Positions 55,111 to 63,542 of a DNA stretch of 64,000 nucleotides are shown piece by piece. The first letter of the stretch is position 1, and every line of letters starts with the position of its first letter. The stretch is from CAWINY01 sp963837635 (lineage in GTDB: Bacteria; Acidobacteriota; Terriglobia; Terriglobales; Acidobacteriaceae). Location of the stretch: positions 496,001-560,000 of the forward strand of contig CAWINY010000006.1 of the NCBI GenBank assembly GCA_963837635.1. The letters are read 5' to 3'. Both the position numbers and the translations under genes were made by a program. The notes under the pieces were generated by a model. The model saw only the letters and a list, made by a program, of their open reading frames with translations, ran no database searches and was not told the DNA's origin.

Positions 55111-56448
55111 TCAGGCTGTCGGAAACAGGTTCGGAGCGACCACCTGGGCCGCCAGGATGAGGGAGAGAATGAACAGGACGATGATGATGGTCCAGTTCAC
55201 CACGTTGTTCCACGGTTTGTTGACGTACTTCTCGCCCAGTAATTCTTTGTCGTTCAGCAATAACTGCAGAAAGATAATGGCCGAGGGCAGCACGATCCCG
55301 GCCAGCACCTGCACGCCGAGAATGATCAACTGCAACGGTGCGCGCGGGATCAGCACAATGGCCGCAGCCGCTGCCGTGCAAACCACGTAAGTCCCGTAGA
55401 AGCCCTTCGCCTCGCGAACCGGCTTCTGCAAACTATGCGGCCAGCCCTTGACCTCGCCGTAGGCCCAAGCGCTCGAAAGCGAAATCGCGGTCGTTCCCAG
55501 GACGGCGGCGTTGATCATCAGCAGCAGAATTCCAACGCGGATGGCCTCGCCGGCAAATGGGCGCATAGCGTTGGCCATTTGTGCCGGATCGGCAAAGTTG
55601 ACCCCATGCACCAGCGCCGCATTGCCGGCGAGCATCATGCAACCCGCCACAACGATGGTGAAGACCGCGCCCATGAAGGTATCCAGCCTCGCCCACTTCA
55701 TATCCGAGAAGCGCAGGCGCTTGTCGGCGATGCAGCTCTGCTGGAAGAACAGTTGCCACGGTGCGATCGTGGTTCCGACGATGGCGATCACCAGAAACAT
55801 CAGGTTGGAGGTGATGCCGCCCACGGGAATGCCGGGCACTAGCGTGTCGTGCACAATCCCGCCGAAGCCGGGACGAAGACGACATGCGATGACCAACCAC
55901 GCCATGTCAAGAAGACAGAGGAAGACCGTGATGCGCTCCCAGCGAAGATAGCTCCCGGTCAGCACCATCAGAATCAGTCCAACCGCCGCAACCGGAACGC
56001 CAAGATAAGGCGAGATCCCCATGTGGCTGACGGCCAGAGCGATGGCGGCAAATTCGGTTACCAGCGTCAGGAAATTAACCGCTTCCAGATCGAACAGCGA
56101 GAACATCCCCCACCACTTGCCGAAACGCTGGTAGATCATGGCCGCGTGGCCCTTGCCGGTCGCGATCCCCAAACGAATTACCATTTCCTGAATGAAGTAA
56201 CACGTCGGCAAAAGCAGTAGTAGCAACCAAAGCAACTTTGTCCCGTACTGTGCCCCCGCCTGGACGTAGGTGGACACCGCGCCCGCATCGTTGTCCGCTA
56301 CCATCACGATGAGGCCGGGGCCGAAGACCATCAGGAACGTCAGCACATTACGCGCCCACTTGGAATGCACCACTCTGCCGCGAACCAGGGTCGCTTCCGT
56401 GGGCGCGTCGATCTCTGCCGTAGAGCTGGCAATCACTTCCGCTTGCAT
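55111..56448 (-). CDS. NRAMP-related divalent metal (probably Mg2+) transporter
   Basis: 445 residues, eleven membrane helices, SLC11 fold. The first-helix site reads DNDAGAVST (Asp54 to Ala57) where classical MntH has DPGN, and helix 6 reads TTIAPWQ (Ala229 to Gln232) where MntH has MPHN. Loss of the Asn and of the soft Met ligand is the hallmark of NRAMP-related Mg2+ transporters (NRMT/NMT), in contrast to Mn/Fe transporters. An M-box-like leader upstream independently points to Mg2+. GGAGG precedes the ATG. The small membrane protein and porin follow. Confidence 0.9.
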   Translation of the reverse strand: MQAEVIASSTAEIDAPTEATLVRGRVVHSKWARNVLTFLMVFGPGLIVMVADNDAGAVSTYVQAGAQYGTKLLWLLLLLLPTCYFIQEMVIRLGIATGKGHAAMIYQRFGKWWGMFSLFDLEAVNFLTLVTEFAAIALAVSHMGISPYLGVPVAAVGLILMVLTGSYLRWERITVFLCLLDMAWLVIACRLRPGFGGIVHDTLVPGIPVGGITSNLMFLVIAIVGTTIAPWQLFFQQSCIADKRLRFSDMKWARLDTFMGAVFTIVVAGCMMLAGNAALVHGVNFADPAQMANAMRPFAGEAIRVGILLLMINAAVLGTTAISLSSAWAYGEVKGWPHSLQKPVREAKGFYGTYVVCTAAAAAIVLIPRAPLQLIILGVQVLAGIVLPSAIIFLQLLLNDKELLGEKYVNKPWNNVVNWTIIIVLFILSLILAAQVVAPNLFPTA

Positions 56449-56697
56449 CAGTTACCTCCATTCCCCTGGGTGGCGTCCCTGTCGGTACACGAGACGAAGC
56501 ACCTCCGCGGCGAGAGCGCGCGTAGCGCGGATCGCACGCGCGGGCACAGTCATACCGCGGGAGCATAGTTCAGAGCGTCGGGAGGAAGGAGATCGTGCCA
56601 AGCACGAGCCTCGAACCTCTGCGTTCTTCAGTTGTTAGTCAGAAGAAGCTGAGGTGAGGCGATAGGCGGGAAGGACTATCGGGTCACGCAGTTTCTT

Positions 56698-56799
56698 CTA
56701 CACCGGATTCAGCCCAATTTCGCGCCAAATCGGCACGCGATTGGGGTCACGGCCGCCGCTACTCGGAGGCTGGTCGTCTTGTTCGACAATGTCGCTCAT
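56698..56799 (-). CDS. Possible 33-codon leader ORF in the transporter leader
   Basis: ATG at 56799 with AAGG four nt upstream, stop TAG at 56698. It reads MSDIVEQDDQPPSSGGRDPN and onward, hydrophilic and with several prolines. It lies between the riboswitch and the transporter start, the place of the proline-rich mgtL leader of Salmonella mgtA. It may be chance. Confidence 0.2.
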   Translation of the reverse strand: MSDIVEQDDQPPSSGGRDPNRVPIWREIGLNPV

Positions 56800-56868
56800 A
56801 CATCCTTGTGTGCTTGAGGTGAAAAGAATGGACGGAAATACCAGCGAGGAAAATCCAGCAGAAAACTT

Positions 56869-56894
56869 GCGGAAGCTGCATGGAACAGCCCCGC
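56869..56894 (-). terminator. Candidate riboswitch-controlled terminator
   Basis: On the minus strand GCGG-G-GCTG and CAGC-TT-CCGC pair around a short loop, just after the aptamer, followed by AAGTTTT. The stem is imperfect, so this is tentative. Confidence 0.4.
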
Positions 56895-56909
56895 TGATCA
56901 GCTAACTCT

Positions 56910-57085
56910 TCCCCACTCGTCCAAGCTTCAGCACCGCGCACCGTAAGAGGTCCGAAGACCTCAGCCACGTTAGGAAAACCCTTAATCCGGGAGTTCCTGT
57001 TATACCGCTCAAGCAAACTTCTTTCGAAGTCGTCGGGCAGTGGCCTGTGTGTCGCGCAGGAGCCTCGCCTACCGAGGAACCGTGC
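56910..57085 (-). promoter_or_regulatory. M-box (ykoK) Mg2+ riboswitch-like leader
   Basis: Read on the minus strand, GGTAGGCGAGGCTCCTG, then CAGGCCACTGCCCGACGA, AACAGGAAC, TTAAGG and finally GGTGCTGAAGCTTGGACGAG follow the order of the conserved M-box blocks (compare GUUAGGUGAGGCUCCUG and CAGUGCUAAAGCUC of Bacillus mgtE). The stem after the first block, CTGCGC, pairs fully with GCGCGG before the last block, replacing the Bacillus CUGUAUGG/CCAUACAG pair, so pairing is kept while bases change. CTCG and CGAG close the outer stem. It should switch the transporter off when Mg2+ is high. Confidence 0.75.
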
Positions 57086-57117
57086 GTAAATCGGCGTCGA
57101 TAACCGACGCCAAAAGT

Positions 57118-57147
57118 ACTATACCCGTGCTGGTATACCTATGTCAA
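57118..57147 (-). promoter_or_regulatory. Promoter of the transporter operon with overlapping inverted-repeat operator
   Basis: Minus strand -35 TTGACA (57147-57142) and -10 TATAGT (57123-57118), spacing 18. The spacer contains the perfect inverted repeat TATACC-CGTGCT-GGTATA (57120-57137), which also overlaps the -10 box. Confidence 0.65.
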
Positions 57148-57214
57148 GTGAAAATATGTATTGAAAACGGTTTTAATTAGGCCAACCTGCAGGTTTCCAT
57201 CTGAATCGCTGGAT

Positions 57215-57240
57215 GGGGTAGCCGTAGGGGTATACACTGT
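57215..57240 (+). promoter_or_regulatory. Candidate promoter/operator of the RcnR-like gene
   Basis: GGGGTA occurs twice 12 bp apart (57215 and 57227); the second runs into TATACA, a good -10 box 10 bp before the ATG. GGTATAC is shared with the operator at 57120-57139. The start codon lies so close that the mRNA may be leaderless; no ribosome binding site is seen. Confidence 0.5.
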
Positions 57241-57245
57241 TTTGC

Positions 57246-57524
57246 ATGACCCACACCCTGAACGACAAAGAGAAGCTGATCTGGCGGGTACGGCGCATCC
57301 GGGGACAAGTCGAGGCCGTGGAGCGCGCCCTTACCGGGGAGCAGGATTGCTCCGATGTGCTTCAGTTGATCACGGCTGCACGCGGCGCGATGAACAGCCT
57401 CATCGTCGAGGTCTTGGAAGGCCACATCCGCGAGCACGTGCTCGACCCCACCCAGAAGCCCGACTCCCAGCACGTGGTAGCCGCTGAAGAGCTGATTGAT
57501 GTTCTCCGGACGTACCTCAAGTGA
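57246..57524 (+). CDS. Metal-responsive repressor of the CsoR/RcnR family, RcnR-type ligands
   Basis: 92 residues, all-helical tetramer family. RVRRIRGQVEAVERAL, DVLQLITAARGAMNSLIVEVLEGHIREHV is the family core. The four fingerprint positions are His3, Cys35, His60 and His64, the same set as in RcnR of E. coli (Ni2+/Co2+), rather than the Cys-His-Cys of CsoR (copper) or the Glu64 of FrmR (formaldehyde). It is divergent from the transporter operon, and both promoters carry GGTATAC. The inducing metal is inferred from ligands only. Confidence 0.92.
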   Translation: MTHTLNDKEKLIWRVRRIRGQVEAVERALTGEQDCSDVLQLITAARGAMNSLIVEVLEGHIREHVLDPTQKPDSQHVVAAEELIDVLRTYLK

Positions 57525-57892
57525 TCGTTCCGGGAGAACAGATTCCGACGGTGTTTTCCGTTGCAGATTGCTACGTGCTCAACGAGGTTACCTTCCGACA
57601 TAGCCTATGTGTGCAAAACTACATTTTCTGCACGCTTCATTCCAGTGTATTGGCGAAGCTATTTAGCACTTCAAGGCCTTCGATGTAACCTATTGACGAT
57701 AGACAACTTGTCGTTTTGCATCAGGTTTGCGGCAAAGCTGGTAAGTAGCTGATTTTCGCGGTCTTGTAAATCCTAGCCAAAAGGAATCCACAGAGTTTTC
57801 CACAGCACAAGGAGCGGTGCATCTGCGCACGAAAATAAGTGACAGGGATCCTCGTCTTTCGTGACGCCCGGACAGCACCTCGCTCTATGCGG
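57525..57892. other. Gene-free, AT-richer stretch
   Basis: Lower GC than its neighbours. Contains ATCCACAG and TTTCCACAG close together (57785-57803), which resemble DnaA boxes, but nothing else of an origin. No gene or repeat family recognised. Confidence 0.4.
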
Positions 57893-58501
57893 TCAGCGCT
57901 TGATCAGATCTTTTGAGAGCAGGTTGGCTTTCAGCGCCAGATTATACGCGCGCTGCACGTCGCCGTCAGCCTCGGCGTTGTGCGACTGCTGCAGGTAGGC
58001 GCGGATCTGCTGCACCATAGCCTGTTCATCGTCCGAAAGGGTGCGGTTCAGGGCGCGCAGGTTGCCCTCGGTGGCCTGCTGTAACTGCTGAGTGGATTGC
58101 CGCTTATGTTCTTCGGCCGCCGCCGGCAAACTGGCGGAAAGCTGTTCGTTGCCGCTTGTACCGGTTCCCCCTTCCTTCACCACCGTAGACGGTTTCTTCT
58201 CCGCGGGCGGAGGGGTCTTGTCCGCGGGCGGGGGTGTCTTGGCGACGTTGGCTTTTGGCTTGCTCTTCTTCTTGGGATGCTTGGCCGCAGTGGACGGCGT
58301 CTGGTTGATTTCCGGTTGTGGTTGAGGTTGTGCCTCGGCCGGTGGTAGCGGGGATGGCGCCGGCGGCAGCTCAATCTGCGGCAAGGGCAGGGTGGGCGCC
58401 TGAGCCTGCGGCGGCGGCACGCTCTTTTCCTTTTTCTTGCAGCCCGAGAGCGCCGTCAGCATGGCGAGCAGCAGAACGAACCCTGTTAGACGAAGGCGCA
58501 T
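57893..58501 (-). CDS. Proline/lysine-rich lipoprotein
   Basis: I chose the ATG at 58501, giving 202 residues with a lipoprotein signal ending LSGC; the frame is open further upstream through a repeat. A long Pro/Ala/Lys linker (VPPPQAQAPTLPLPQ, KHPKKKSKPKANVAKTPPP) leads to a C-terminal helical part, QLQQATEGNLRALNRTLSDDEQAMVQQIRAYLQQSHNAEADGDVQRAYNLALKANLLSKDLIKR in pattern, TPR-like. It follows the sensor kinase on the same strand. Confidence 0.8.
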   Translation of the reverse strand: MRLRLTGFVLLLAMLTALSGCKKKEKSVPPPQAQAPTLPLPQIELPPAPSPLPPAEAQPQPQPEINQTPSTAAKHPKKKSKPKANVAKTPPPADKTPPPAEKKPSTVVKEGGTGTSGNEQLSASLPAAAEEHKRQSTQQLQQATEGNLRALNRTLSDDEQAMVQQIRAYLQQSHNAEADGDVQRAYNLALKANLLSKDLIKR

Positions 58502-58574
58502 GGAATCAGACCTATTAATATATCCTCTTAATATATCCTCCGCCGGGTTCTCGCAACCGGTACACAGGTCGTTT

Positions 58575-58680
58575 GCCACAGAGGCACAGAGATAAACTTC
58601 TTTTCTATTCGTCACCCGCTCCGGTGCCGTTGTTCTCTTTTCATTTTCTACCTCTTCCTCTGTGCCTCTGTGGCAGATGT
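58575..58680. repeat. Family B palindrome between the kinase and lipoprotein genes
   Basis: TTTGCCACAGAGGCACAGAG and the inverse CTCTGTGCCTCTGTGGCAGA enclose about 65 nt. The fold is in the middle of a likely operon. Confidence 0.75.
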
Positions 58681-58699
58681 TTTCAAGATCTGCCTCTGC

Positions 58700-60574
58700 T
58701 CAGGTCCGCACGGTAGCCTCCCGCACTGATTCCTGCCGGGTTTCGAGCAGAGGGAAGCGCAGGCGGAAGGTTGTGCCCAGGCCTGGGCGGGAGTCGAACT
58801 CCACCGAGCCATGGTGCAGTTGTACCACGCGATAGGTCATGGCCAGCCCGATGCCGCTGCCTTGCTGCTTAGTGGTGAAGTAGAGATTGAACACTTTGTC
58901 GTGGATCTCGGGCGGGATACCCTCGCCCTGATCGCTGATTTCGATCTGCGCGCTGCCGTCCTGCCGGAAGGCGCGCAGGGTGAGCGTGCCGCCCTCGGGC
59001 ATGGCCTGCACGCCGTTGAGCACGACGTTGAGCAGCGCCTGCTTGGCCAGGTCCGCATCGATGCGGGCCATCAGGGGCGCCTCGGCGAGGTGGCGCTCGA
59101 TGGCAACGCGCTGCGTCTGAGCAGCCGGCTCGGCAAGCAGAGCCGTTTCCTCGAGTAAGCTGCGCAGATCGACGTCGACAAACTTGAGCTCCACCGGACG
59201 AGTGAAATCGACCAGGGTTTGTACCACCCGATCCAGGCGCTGGATCTCGCTGCCGATGATGTCCATGCGGCGGCGCGTATCGGGATCGAGTTGGCTGAGC
59301 TTCTCGCGCAAGACTTCCAGGTGAACGACGATGGCGTTGATCGGGTTCTTGACTTCGTGAGCCACGCCCGAAGTGAGGCGCCCGATGGCGGCCAGCCGCC
59401 GCGAGAGCTCAATTTCGTCTTCGATGCGGCGCACCGACTCGGCATCGCGCAGGGTGAGCAGGGCGCCGATGCGCTCGCCGTGCTCTTCGATGAAATCGAG
59501 GGAGATCTGCACCCGGCGTCCGGTGGCGGTTTCCGCTTCGTAGGTATCGATCGACCGGTGGTGCTCGAAGGCATCGAGCACGGCGCGGCTGAGGGGGGTC
59601 TCGTCGCTGAAGATTTCCTCCGCGCGCGAGCCGAGGATGGAAGCGCGAGGCCGGCCGACGAACTGTTCCGCCGAGGCGGAAACCAGCACCGCCCGGGAGT
59701 CGCGGGTGAACAGCAGCAGGCCTTCCTGCAGGTTTGCCATGAGCTGATCGAGGTTTTCCTTCAGGGCGGAGAAGACCTCTCTGACGTCGCGCATCTGGCG
59801 GCCCAGGCGGTCGATCTTGGTGGTGACCACGCCATACTCGTCGCGCCGCGGGCGGGCGGGCGCGGCGGGCTCGACTTCGCCCGCGCTCAAGCGATCAAGG
59901 CGGCGGCCTATGGCTTCCAGCGGCCGCAGCGCGAGGTTCGATAGTCCCGCGGCCAGCAACAGCGAGACGACGATGGAAAACGCCGAGAACAGGATGGAAC
60001 GGTTTAACTGCGGCTTGAGCTCGTTCTTCAGCAGCGTAGTGGAGAGCGAGACGCGGATGTCGCCAAAGGGCTTATCGCCGCGCATGACCGGCATGCGAAT
60101 CTCGTAAATGCGCGGCTTGCCATAGATCAGCTTGATCTGGTTCCAGAACTTGCCGTAGCGAACGGTGCTGAACTGCGGCCGCTCGGGCAGTTGCTTGCCG
60201 ATCATCTCCGAGTCGGTGTGGAGCAGCGCTTTGCCGGAGGAATCGGCGATGGCGGCATCGTAGATGATCGGCGAGTAGCCGACAATCGATTGCAGCAGCG
60301 TATTCAGGCCGGGATCGGTCTCCAGGCTCTCGCGGATGGCGTCGTTTACTTCTCGGGGGTTGTCAGGGTCGATGCGGGTACCGTTTAGATCGGCTTCCAG
60401 GGCCTCGCGCGCCGCGTTGAAGACCTGGTGGGTAACGAAATCGCAATCGACATAGGCTTCGCTGATGCGCGAGCGCACGCTCTGCATGATGTAGAGGTAG
60501 GCGAAGGCGCCGACCAGCGCCGCCACCATGGCGGTGATGGCGATTACCAGCTTGGATTTGAGACCGAAGTGCAT
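58700..60574 (-). CDS. Membrane sensor histidine kinase with PAS domain
   Basis: 624 residues: membrane helix (about 7-30), a periplasmic sensing domain of about 160 residues, second helix (about 195-215), HAMP (to about 270), a PAS domain (about 280-385), then the kinase. His406 in GVAHEVKNPINAI is the phosphorylation site; NVVLNGVQAM is the N-box, and DQGEGIPPE and GSGIGLAMTY are ATP-lid motifs. The last two resemble NtrB-type kinases. The NtrC-type regulator gene is directly upstream, with about 100 bp of repeat between. Confidence 0.94.
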   Translation of the reverse strand: MHFGLKSKLVIAITAMVAALVGAFAYLYIMQSVRSRISEAYVDCDFVTHQVFNAAREALEADLNGTRIDPDNPREVNDAIRESLETDPGLNTLLQSIVGYSPIIYDAAIADSSGKALLHTDSEMIGKQLPERPQFSTVRYGKFWNQIKLIYGKPRIYEIRMPVMRGDKPFGDIRVSLSTTLLKNELKPQLNRSILFSAFSIVVSLLLAAGLSNLALRPLEAIGRRLDRLSAGEVEPAAPARPRRDEYGVVTTKIDRLGRQMRDVREVFSALKENLDQLMANLQEGLLLFTRDSRAVLVSASAEQFVGRPRASILGSRAEEIFSDETPLSRAVLDAFEHHRSIDTYEAETATGRRVQISLDFIEEHGERIGALLTLRDAESVRRIEDEIELSRRLAAIGRLTSGVAHEVKNPINAIVVHLEVLREKLSQLDPDTRRRMDIIGSEIQRLDRVVQTLVDFTRPVELKFVDVDLRSLLEETALLAEPAAQTQRVAIERHLAEAPLMARIDADLAKQALLNVVLNGVQAMPEGGTLTLRAFRQDGSAQIEISDQGEGIPPEIHDKVFNLYFTTKQQGSGIGLAMTYRVVQLHHGSVEFDSRPGLGTTFRLRFPLLETRQESVREATVRT

Positions 60575-60589
60575 GTCTTGAGATCGTTT

Positions 60590-60665
60590 TCCGTTCCCCG
60601 TTCGCCGTTTTCCGTTCTTCCGTTACGAAGGCCAAGTAAAACGGAAAACGTGGAACGAGGAACGA
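60590..60665. repeat. Family J palindrome (TTTTCCGTTC units)
   Basis: CGTTTTCCGTTCCCCGTTCG and onward with an inverse GGAAAACGTGGAACGAGGAACG, between the regulator and kinase genes. A single arm lies at 63485-63519, after cysK. Confidence 0.7.
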
Positions 60666-60675
60666 TCAACTACGC

Positions 60676-62067
60676 CTAGGCCTGCGTGGCTTCGGCGGCG
60701 GATTCTCGACCGTACTCTTTCAGTTTATTGTGCAGCGTCTTCAGGCTGATGCCCAGAATCTCCGCGGCACGGGTTTTGTTATTGTTGGTCGATTCCAGGG
60801 TCTTCAGGATGAGCATGCGCTCGGCTTCCTCGACCGTTGTGCCTACCCCGACGCGCACCGCATTGGCCTCCTGGATTGGAGCTTTCGAGCACACTTGTCC
60901 GAACCCCGGCGGCAGATGCCGCTGCTCGATCACCGATCCCTCGCATACGATCACGGCACGCTCCAGCACGTTGCGCAACTCGCGGACGTTGCCTGGCCAG
61001 TCAAAACTCACCAGCACCTTCATCACCGCCTCGCTTACCACGCCGACCTTGCGGCCATGCTTTTGGTTCATGTCGGCGAGCAGGTGGCGGACCAGTTCGT
61101 TCATGTCCTCCTTATGTTCGCGCAGCGGGGGCATGTGAATGTTGAATACGTTCAGGCGATAGAAAAGATCGTTGCGCAGTTGGCCCTTGGCGACCGCTTC
61201 GTCCGGCATTTTGTTGGTGGCGGCGAGCACGCGCACATCCACCGGGGTTTCCACTTTGCTGCCCAGGCGGCGAAGCTTGTGGTCCTCCAGGACGCGCAGC
61301 AGCTTGGCTTGGGTGCCGATGGGCATCTCGCCAATTTCGTCGAGCAGGAGGGTGCCGCCTTCGGCCAGCTCGAAGCATCCGGTGCGGCGTTCGAGCGCGC
61401 CGGTGAAGGCGCCTTTTTCGTGCCCGAAGATCTCGCTTTCGATCAGGGTTTCCGGAATGGCGGCGCAGTTGACGGCAACGAACGGCTTGGTTTTCCGCGG
61501 GCTGAGTTCATGGAGGGTGCGCGCCACCATCTCCTTGCCCGTGCCGCTTTCGCCGGTGATCAGCACCGAGGCCGTGCTGGGCGCGACCTGCTCCAGCAAG
61601 TGGAAGATCTCCTGCATCTTCTTGGAAGAGCCGACCAGCGAGCCGAGCTCGCCGCTCTCGCGCAGCTTGCGCACATTGATTTCGTTTTCCAGCTCGGTAG
61701 TGGCCAACCGGATGGCGTTTTGCAGGATGGTCTTGAGGCGGGTCGGGTTGAGCGGCTTTTCGATGAAGTCGTAGGCCCCGGCCTTCATGGCGGTTACGGC
61801 CGATTCAATCTTGCCCTGGCCGGTAATGACGATGACCTTCGGGCCATTAGGTTGGTCCTGCAAGCGCTCCAGCAAGGTGAGCCCGTCCATGCGCGGCATG
61901 GAGAGGTCGGTCAATACGACCGTGGGCGCATAGGCGGCAACCTTTTCCAAGCCCTCCAGGCCGTCGCGCGCGGTTTCCGGCCGATAGCCCCAGGCGGAGA
62001 CGAGGTCGGCCAAGCCGCTTCGCTCGTTTTCTTCATCTTCAACAATCAGTACGCGTTCTTGCGGCAT
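60676..62067 (-). CDS. Sigma-54-dependent response regulator (NtrC family)
   Basis: 463 residues. Receiver domain with Asp54 in VLTDLSMPRMDG and Lys104 in FIEKPL. AAA+ domain with Walker A GESGTGKE (172-179), the sigma-54 contact loop GAFTGA (219-224), Walker B GGTLLLDEIGEM and the arginine-finger region. C-terminal Fis-type helix-turn-helix (NNKTRAAEILGISLKTLHNKLKEYG). Phosphorylation by the neighbouring kinase should trigger open-complex formation at sigma-54 promoters; targets are not visible here. Confidence 0.96.
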   Translation of the reverse strand: MPQERVLIVEDEENERSGLADLVSAWGYRPETARDGLEGLEKVAAYAPTVVLTDLSMPRMDGLTLLERLQDQPNGPKVIVITGQGKIESAVTAMKAGAYDFIEKPLNPTRLKTILQNAIRLATTELENEINVRKLRESGELGSLVGSSKKMQEIFHLLEQVAPSTASVLITGESGTGKEMVARTLHELSPRKTKPFVAVNCAAIPETLIESEIFGHEKGAFTGALERRTGCFELAEGGTLLLDEIGEMPIGTQAKLLRVLEDHKLRRLGSKVETPVDVRVLAATNKMPDEAVAKGQLRNDLFYRLNVFNIHMPPLREHKEDMNELVRHLLADMNQKHGRKVGVVSEAVMKVLVSFDWPGNVRELRNVLERAVIVCEGSVIEQRHLPPGFGQVCSKAPIQEANAVRVGVGTTVEEAERMLILKTLESTNNNKTRAAEILGISLKTLHNKLKEYGRESAAEATQA

Positions 62068-62536
62068 ATGAATCCTGGGTCTCCATTACAGGCCGGCAAA
62101 CCATTCCAGCAAAGGCGCGGCGGTTGCACCTTGGGCGTATATTGGGCGCCGCGCGCAAGCGTAGTTACCGGCACGGATGCGCAAGCTCCCGACGCTTGTC
62201 AATTATTTCAGACTTTGACGGTTTGCGGCTTTCTCGACTCGTAAGGCTTCCGTACGGGCTCGCTCCGGCTTGCCGCGGATTTCACAGATGCTAACGGATC
62301 GGCGCGGATCTTTGGGACGAACGTTTGCTGGTAGGCATCAATGTTTGCGAGGAATGAATGCTTACGGAGGAACAATATCTGCGGATCGATTCTTCTGTGC
62401 CAATCCGTGCCTTTGATCCGCGTCAATCTGCGTCAATCTGCGGTAAGCTTTTTCGGGCTTAATTCCGTCACTCCATCCGGAAGTTGACGCCGGTGCCGGG
62501 CATCGTTACCCTGTTCGGTCACCTTGGTCCATCCGA
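62068..62536. repeat. Gene-free stretch with a family F palindrome
   Basis: Left arm GCCGCGGATTTCACAGATGC and onward (from about 62270), right arm GATCCGCGTCAATCTGCGTC and onward to GCGGTAAGC (about 62452), with about 100 nt between. The divergent promoters of the regulator and of cysK must lie here; I could not define them. Confidence 0.65.
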
Positions 62537-63484
62537 ATGAAGACTGTGGCCATTTCCCATCTCCGCGTTACCGACGACATCACCGAGCTCGTCGGTGCTA
62601 CTCCTCTCCTGCATCTGCGCAAGATTGTCCCTCCCGGCTGTGCCCAGGTTTTCGCCAAGCTGGAGTATCTGAACCCGGGCGGCAGCATCAAGGACCGCGC
62701 CGCAGTCGGGCTTATCAAGCGCGCCGAAGCGGACGGCTTGTTGCGGCCGGGCGGCACGATTATCGAAGCCACGGCCGGCAACACCGGCATCGGGCTGGCG
62801 CTGATCGGCATTGCGCGTGGTTATCGAGTGATCGTCTGCCTGCCGGAAGGCTTCTCGCAGGAGAAGGCGACGCTGATGGAAGCGCTAGGCGCCGAGGTGC
62901 ACCGCACACCCGAGGCGGATGGCATGAGGGGCGCCATCAGCTTGAGTTGCGAGTTGGCGAAGAACGTCCCCGATGCATTCCTGCCGTCTCAGTTCGCAAA
63001 TCCGGCGAATCCTGACTACCACTACGAAACCACCGCGGCGGAGATCTGGGAGCAGATGGAGGGACGCATCGACGCCGTGGTCATCGGCGTGGGCACGGGG
63101 GGCACCTTCACCGGGGTAACTCGCTATGTGAAGGAGCGCAATCCCAAGGCGCTGGGCATCGCCGTGGAGACGCAGGGTTCGGTGCTGGGCGGCGGTCCCG
63201 CGGGAAAACACAAGGTGGAAGGGATCGGCAACAGCTTCGTCCCGGAGAACTACGATCCAAAGCTGGCCGACGAAGTCTTCATGGTGAAGGACCCTGAGGC
63301 GTTCGCGACGGTGAAGGCGCTGGCAGCCAAAGAAGGCGTGCTGGCCGGATCGAGTTCAGGGGCCAATGTTTATGCGGCGATAGAAATCGGCAAGCGCCTG
63401 GGGCAGGGCAAACGCGTGGTTACCGTGATTGCGGATTCGGCCGAGCGGTATCTGTCGAAGGATATTTTCAACTACCGTGAGTAA
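62537..63484 (+). CDS. cysK: Cysteine synthase (O-acetylserine sulfhydrylase)
   Basis: PLP enzyme making cysteine from O-acetylserine and sulfide. 315 residues. The PLP lysine is Lys52 in NPGGSIKDRAAV; the substrate loop is TAGNTG and the phosphate loop GTGGTFTG. LAGSSSGAN and the end VTVIADSAERYLSK are also standard. It stands alone, without cysE nearby. Confidence 0.95.
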   Translation: MKTVAISHLRVTDDITELVGATPLLHLRKIVPPGCAQVFAKLEYLNPGGSIKDRAAVGLIKRAEADGLLRPGGTIIEATAGNTGIGLALIGIARGYRVIVCLPEGFSQEKATLMEALGAEVHRTPEADGMRGAISLSCELAKNVPDAFLPSQFANPANPDYHYETTAAEIWEQMEGRIDAVVIGVGTGGTFTGVTRYVKERNPKALGIAVETQGSVLGGGPAGKHKVEGIGNSFVPENYDPKLADEVFMVKDPEAFATVKALAAKEGVLAGSSSGANVYAAIEIGKRLGQGKRVVTVIADSAERYLSKDIFNYRE

Positions 63485-63542
63485 CGTTTTCCGTTCTCCG
63501 TTCCTCGTTTTCCGTTGGTGGAGTCTATCGGAGGAATCCCGC

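Noticed and set aside
56449..57110. yybP-ykoY (Mn2+) or cobalamin riboswitch in the transporter leader
   Set aside because: The GGGGAGUAG core and the B12 box were not found; the conserved blocks match the M-box order instead.
57783..57803. DnaA-box-like pair ATCCACAG...TTTCCACAG in an AT-richer gap, suggesting an origin
   Set aside because: Only two imperfect boxes, with no dnaA, dnaN or other origin genes nearby.
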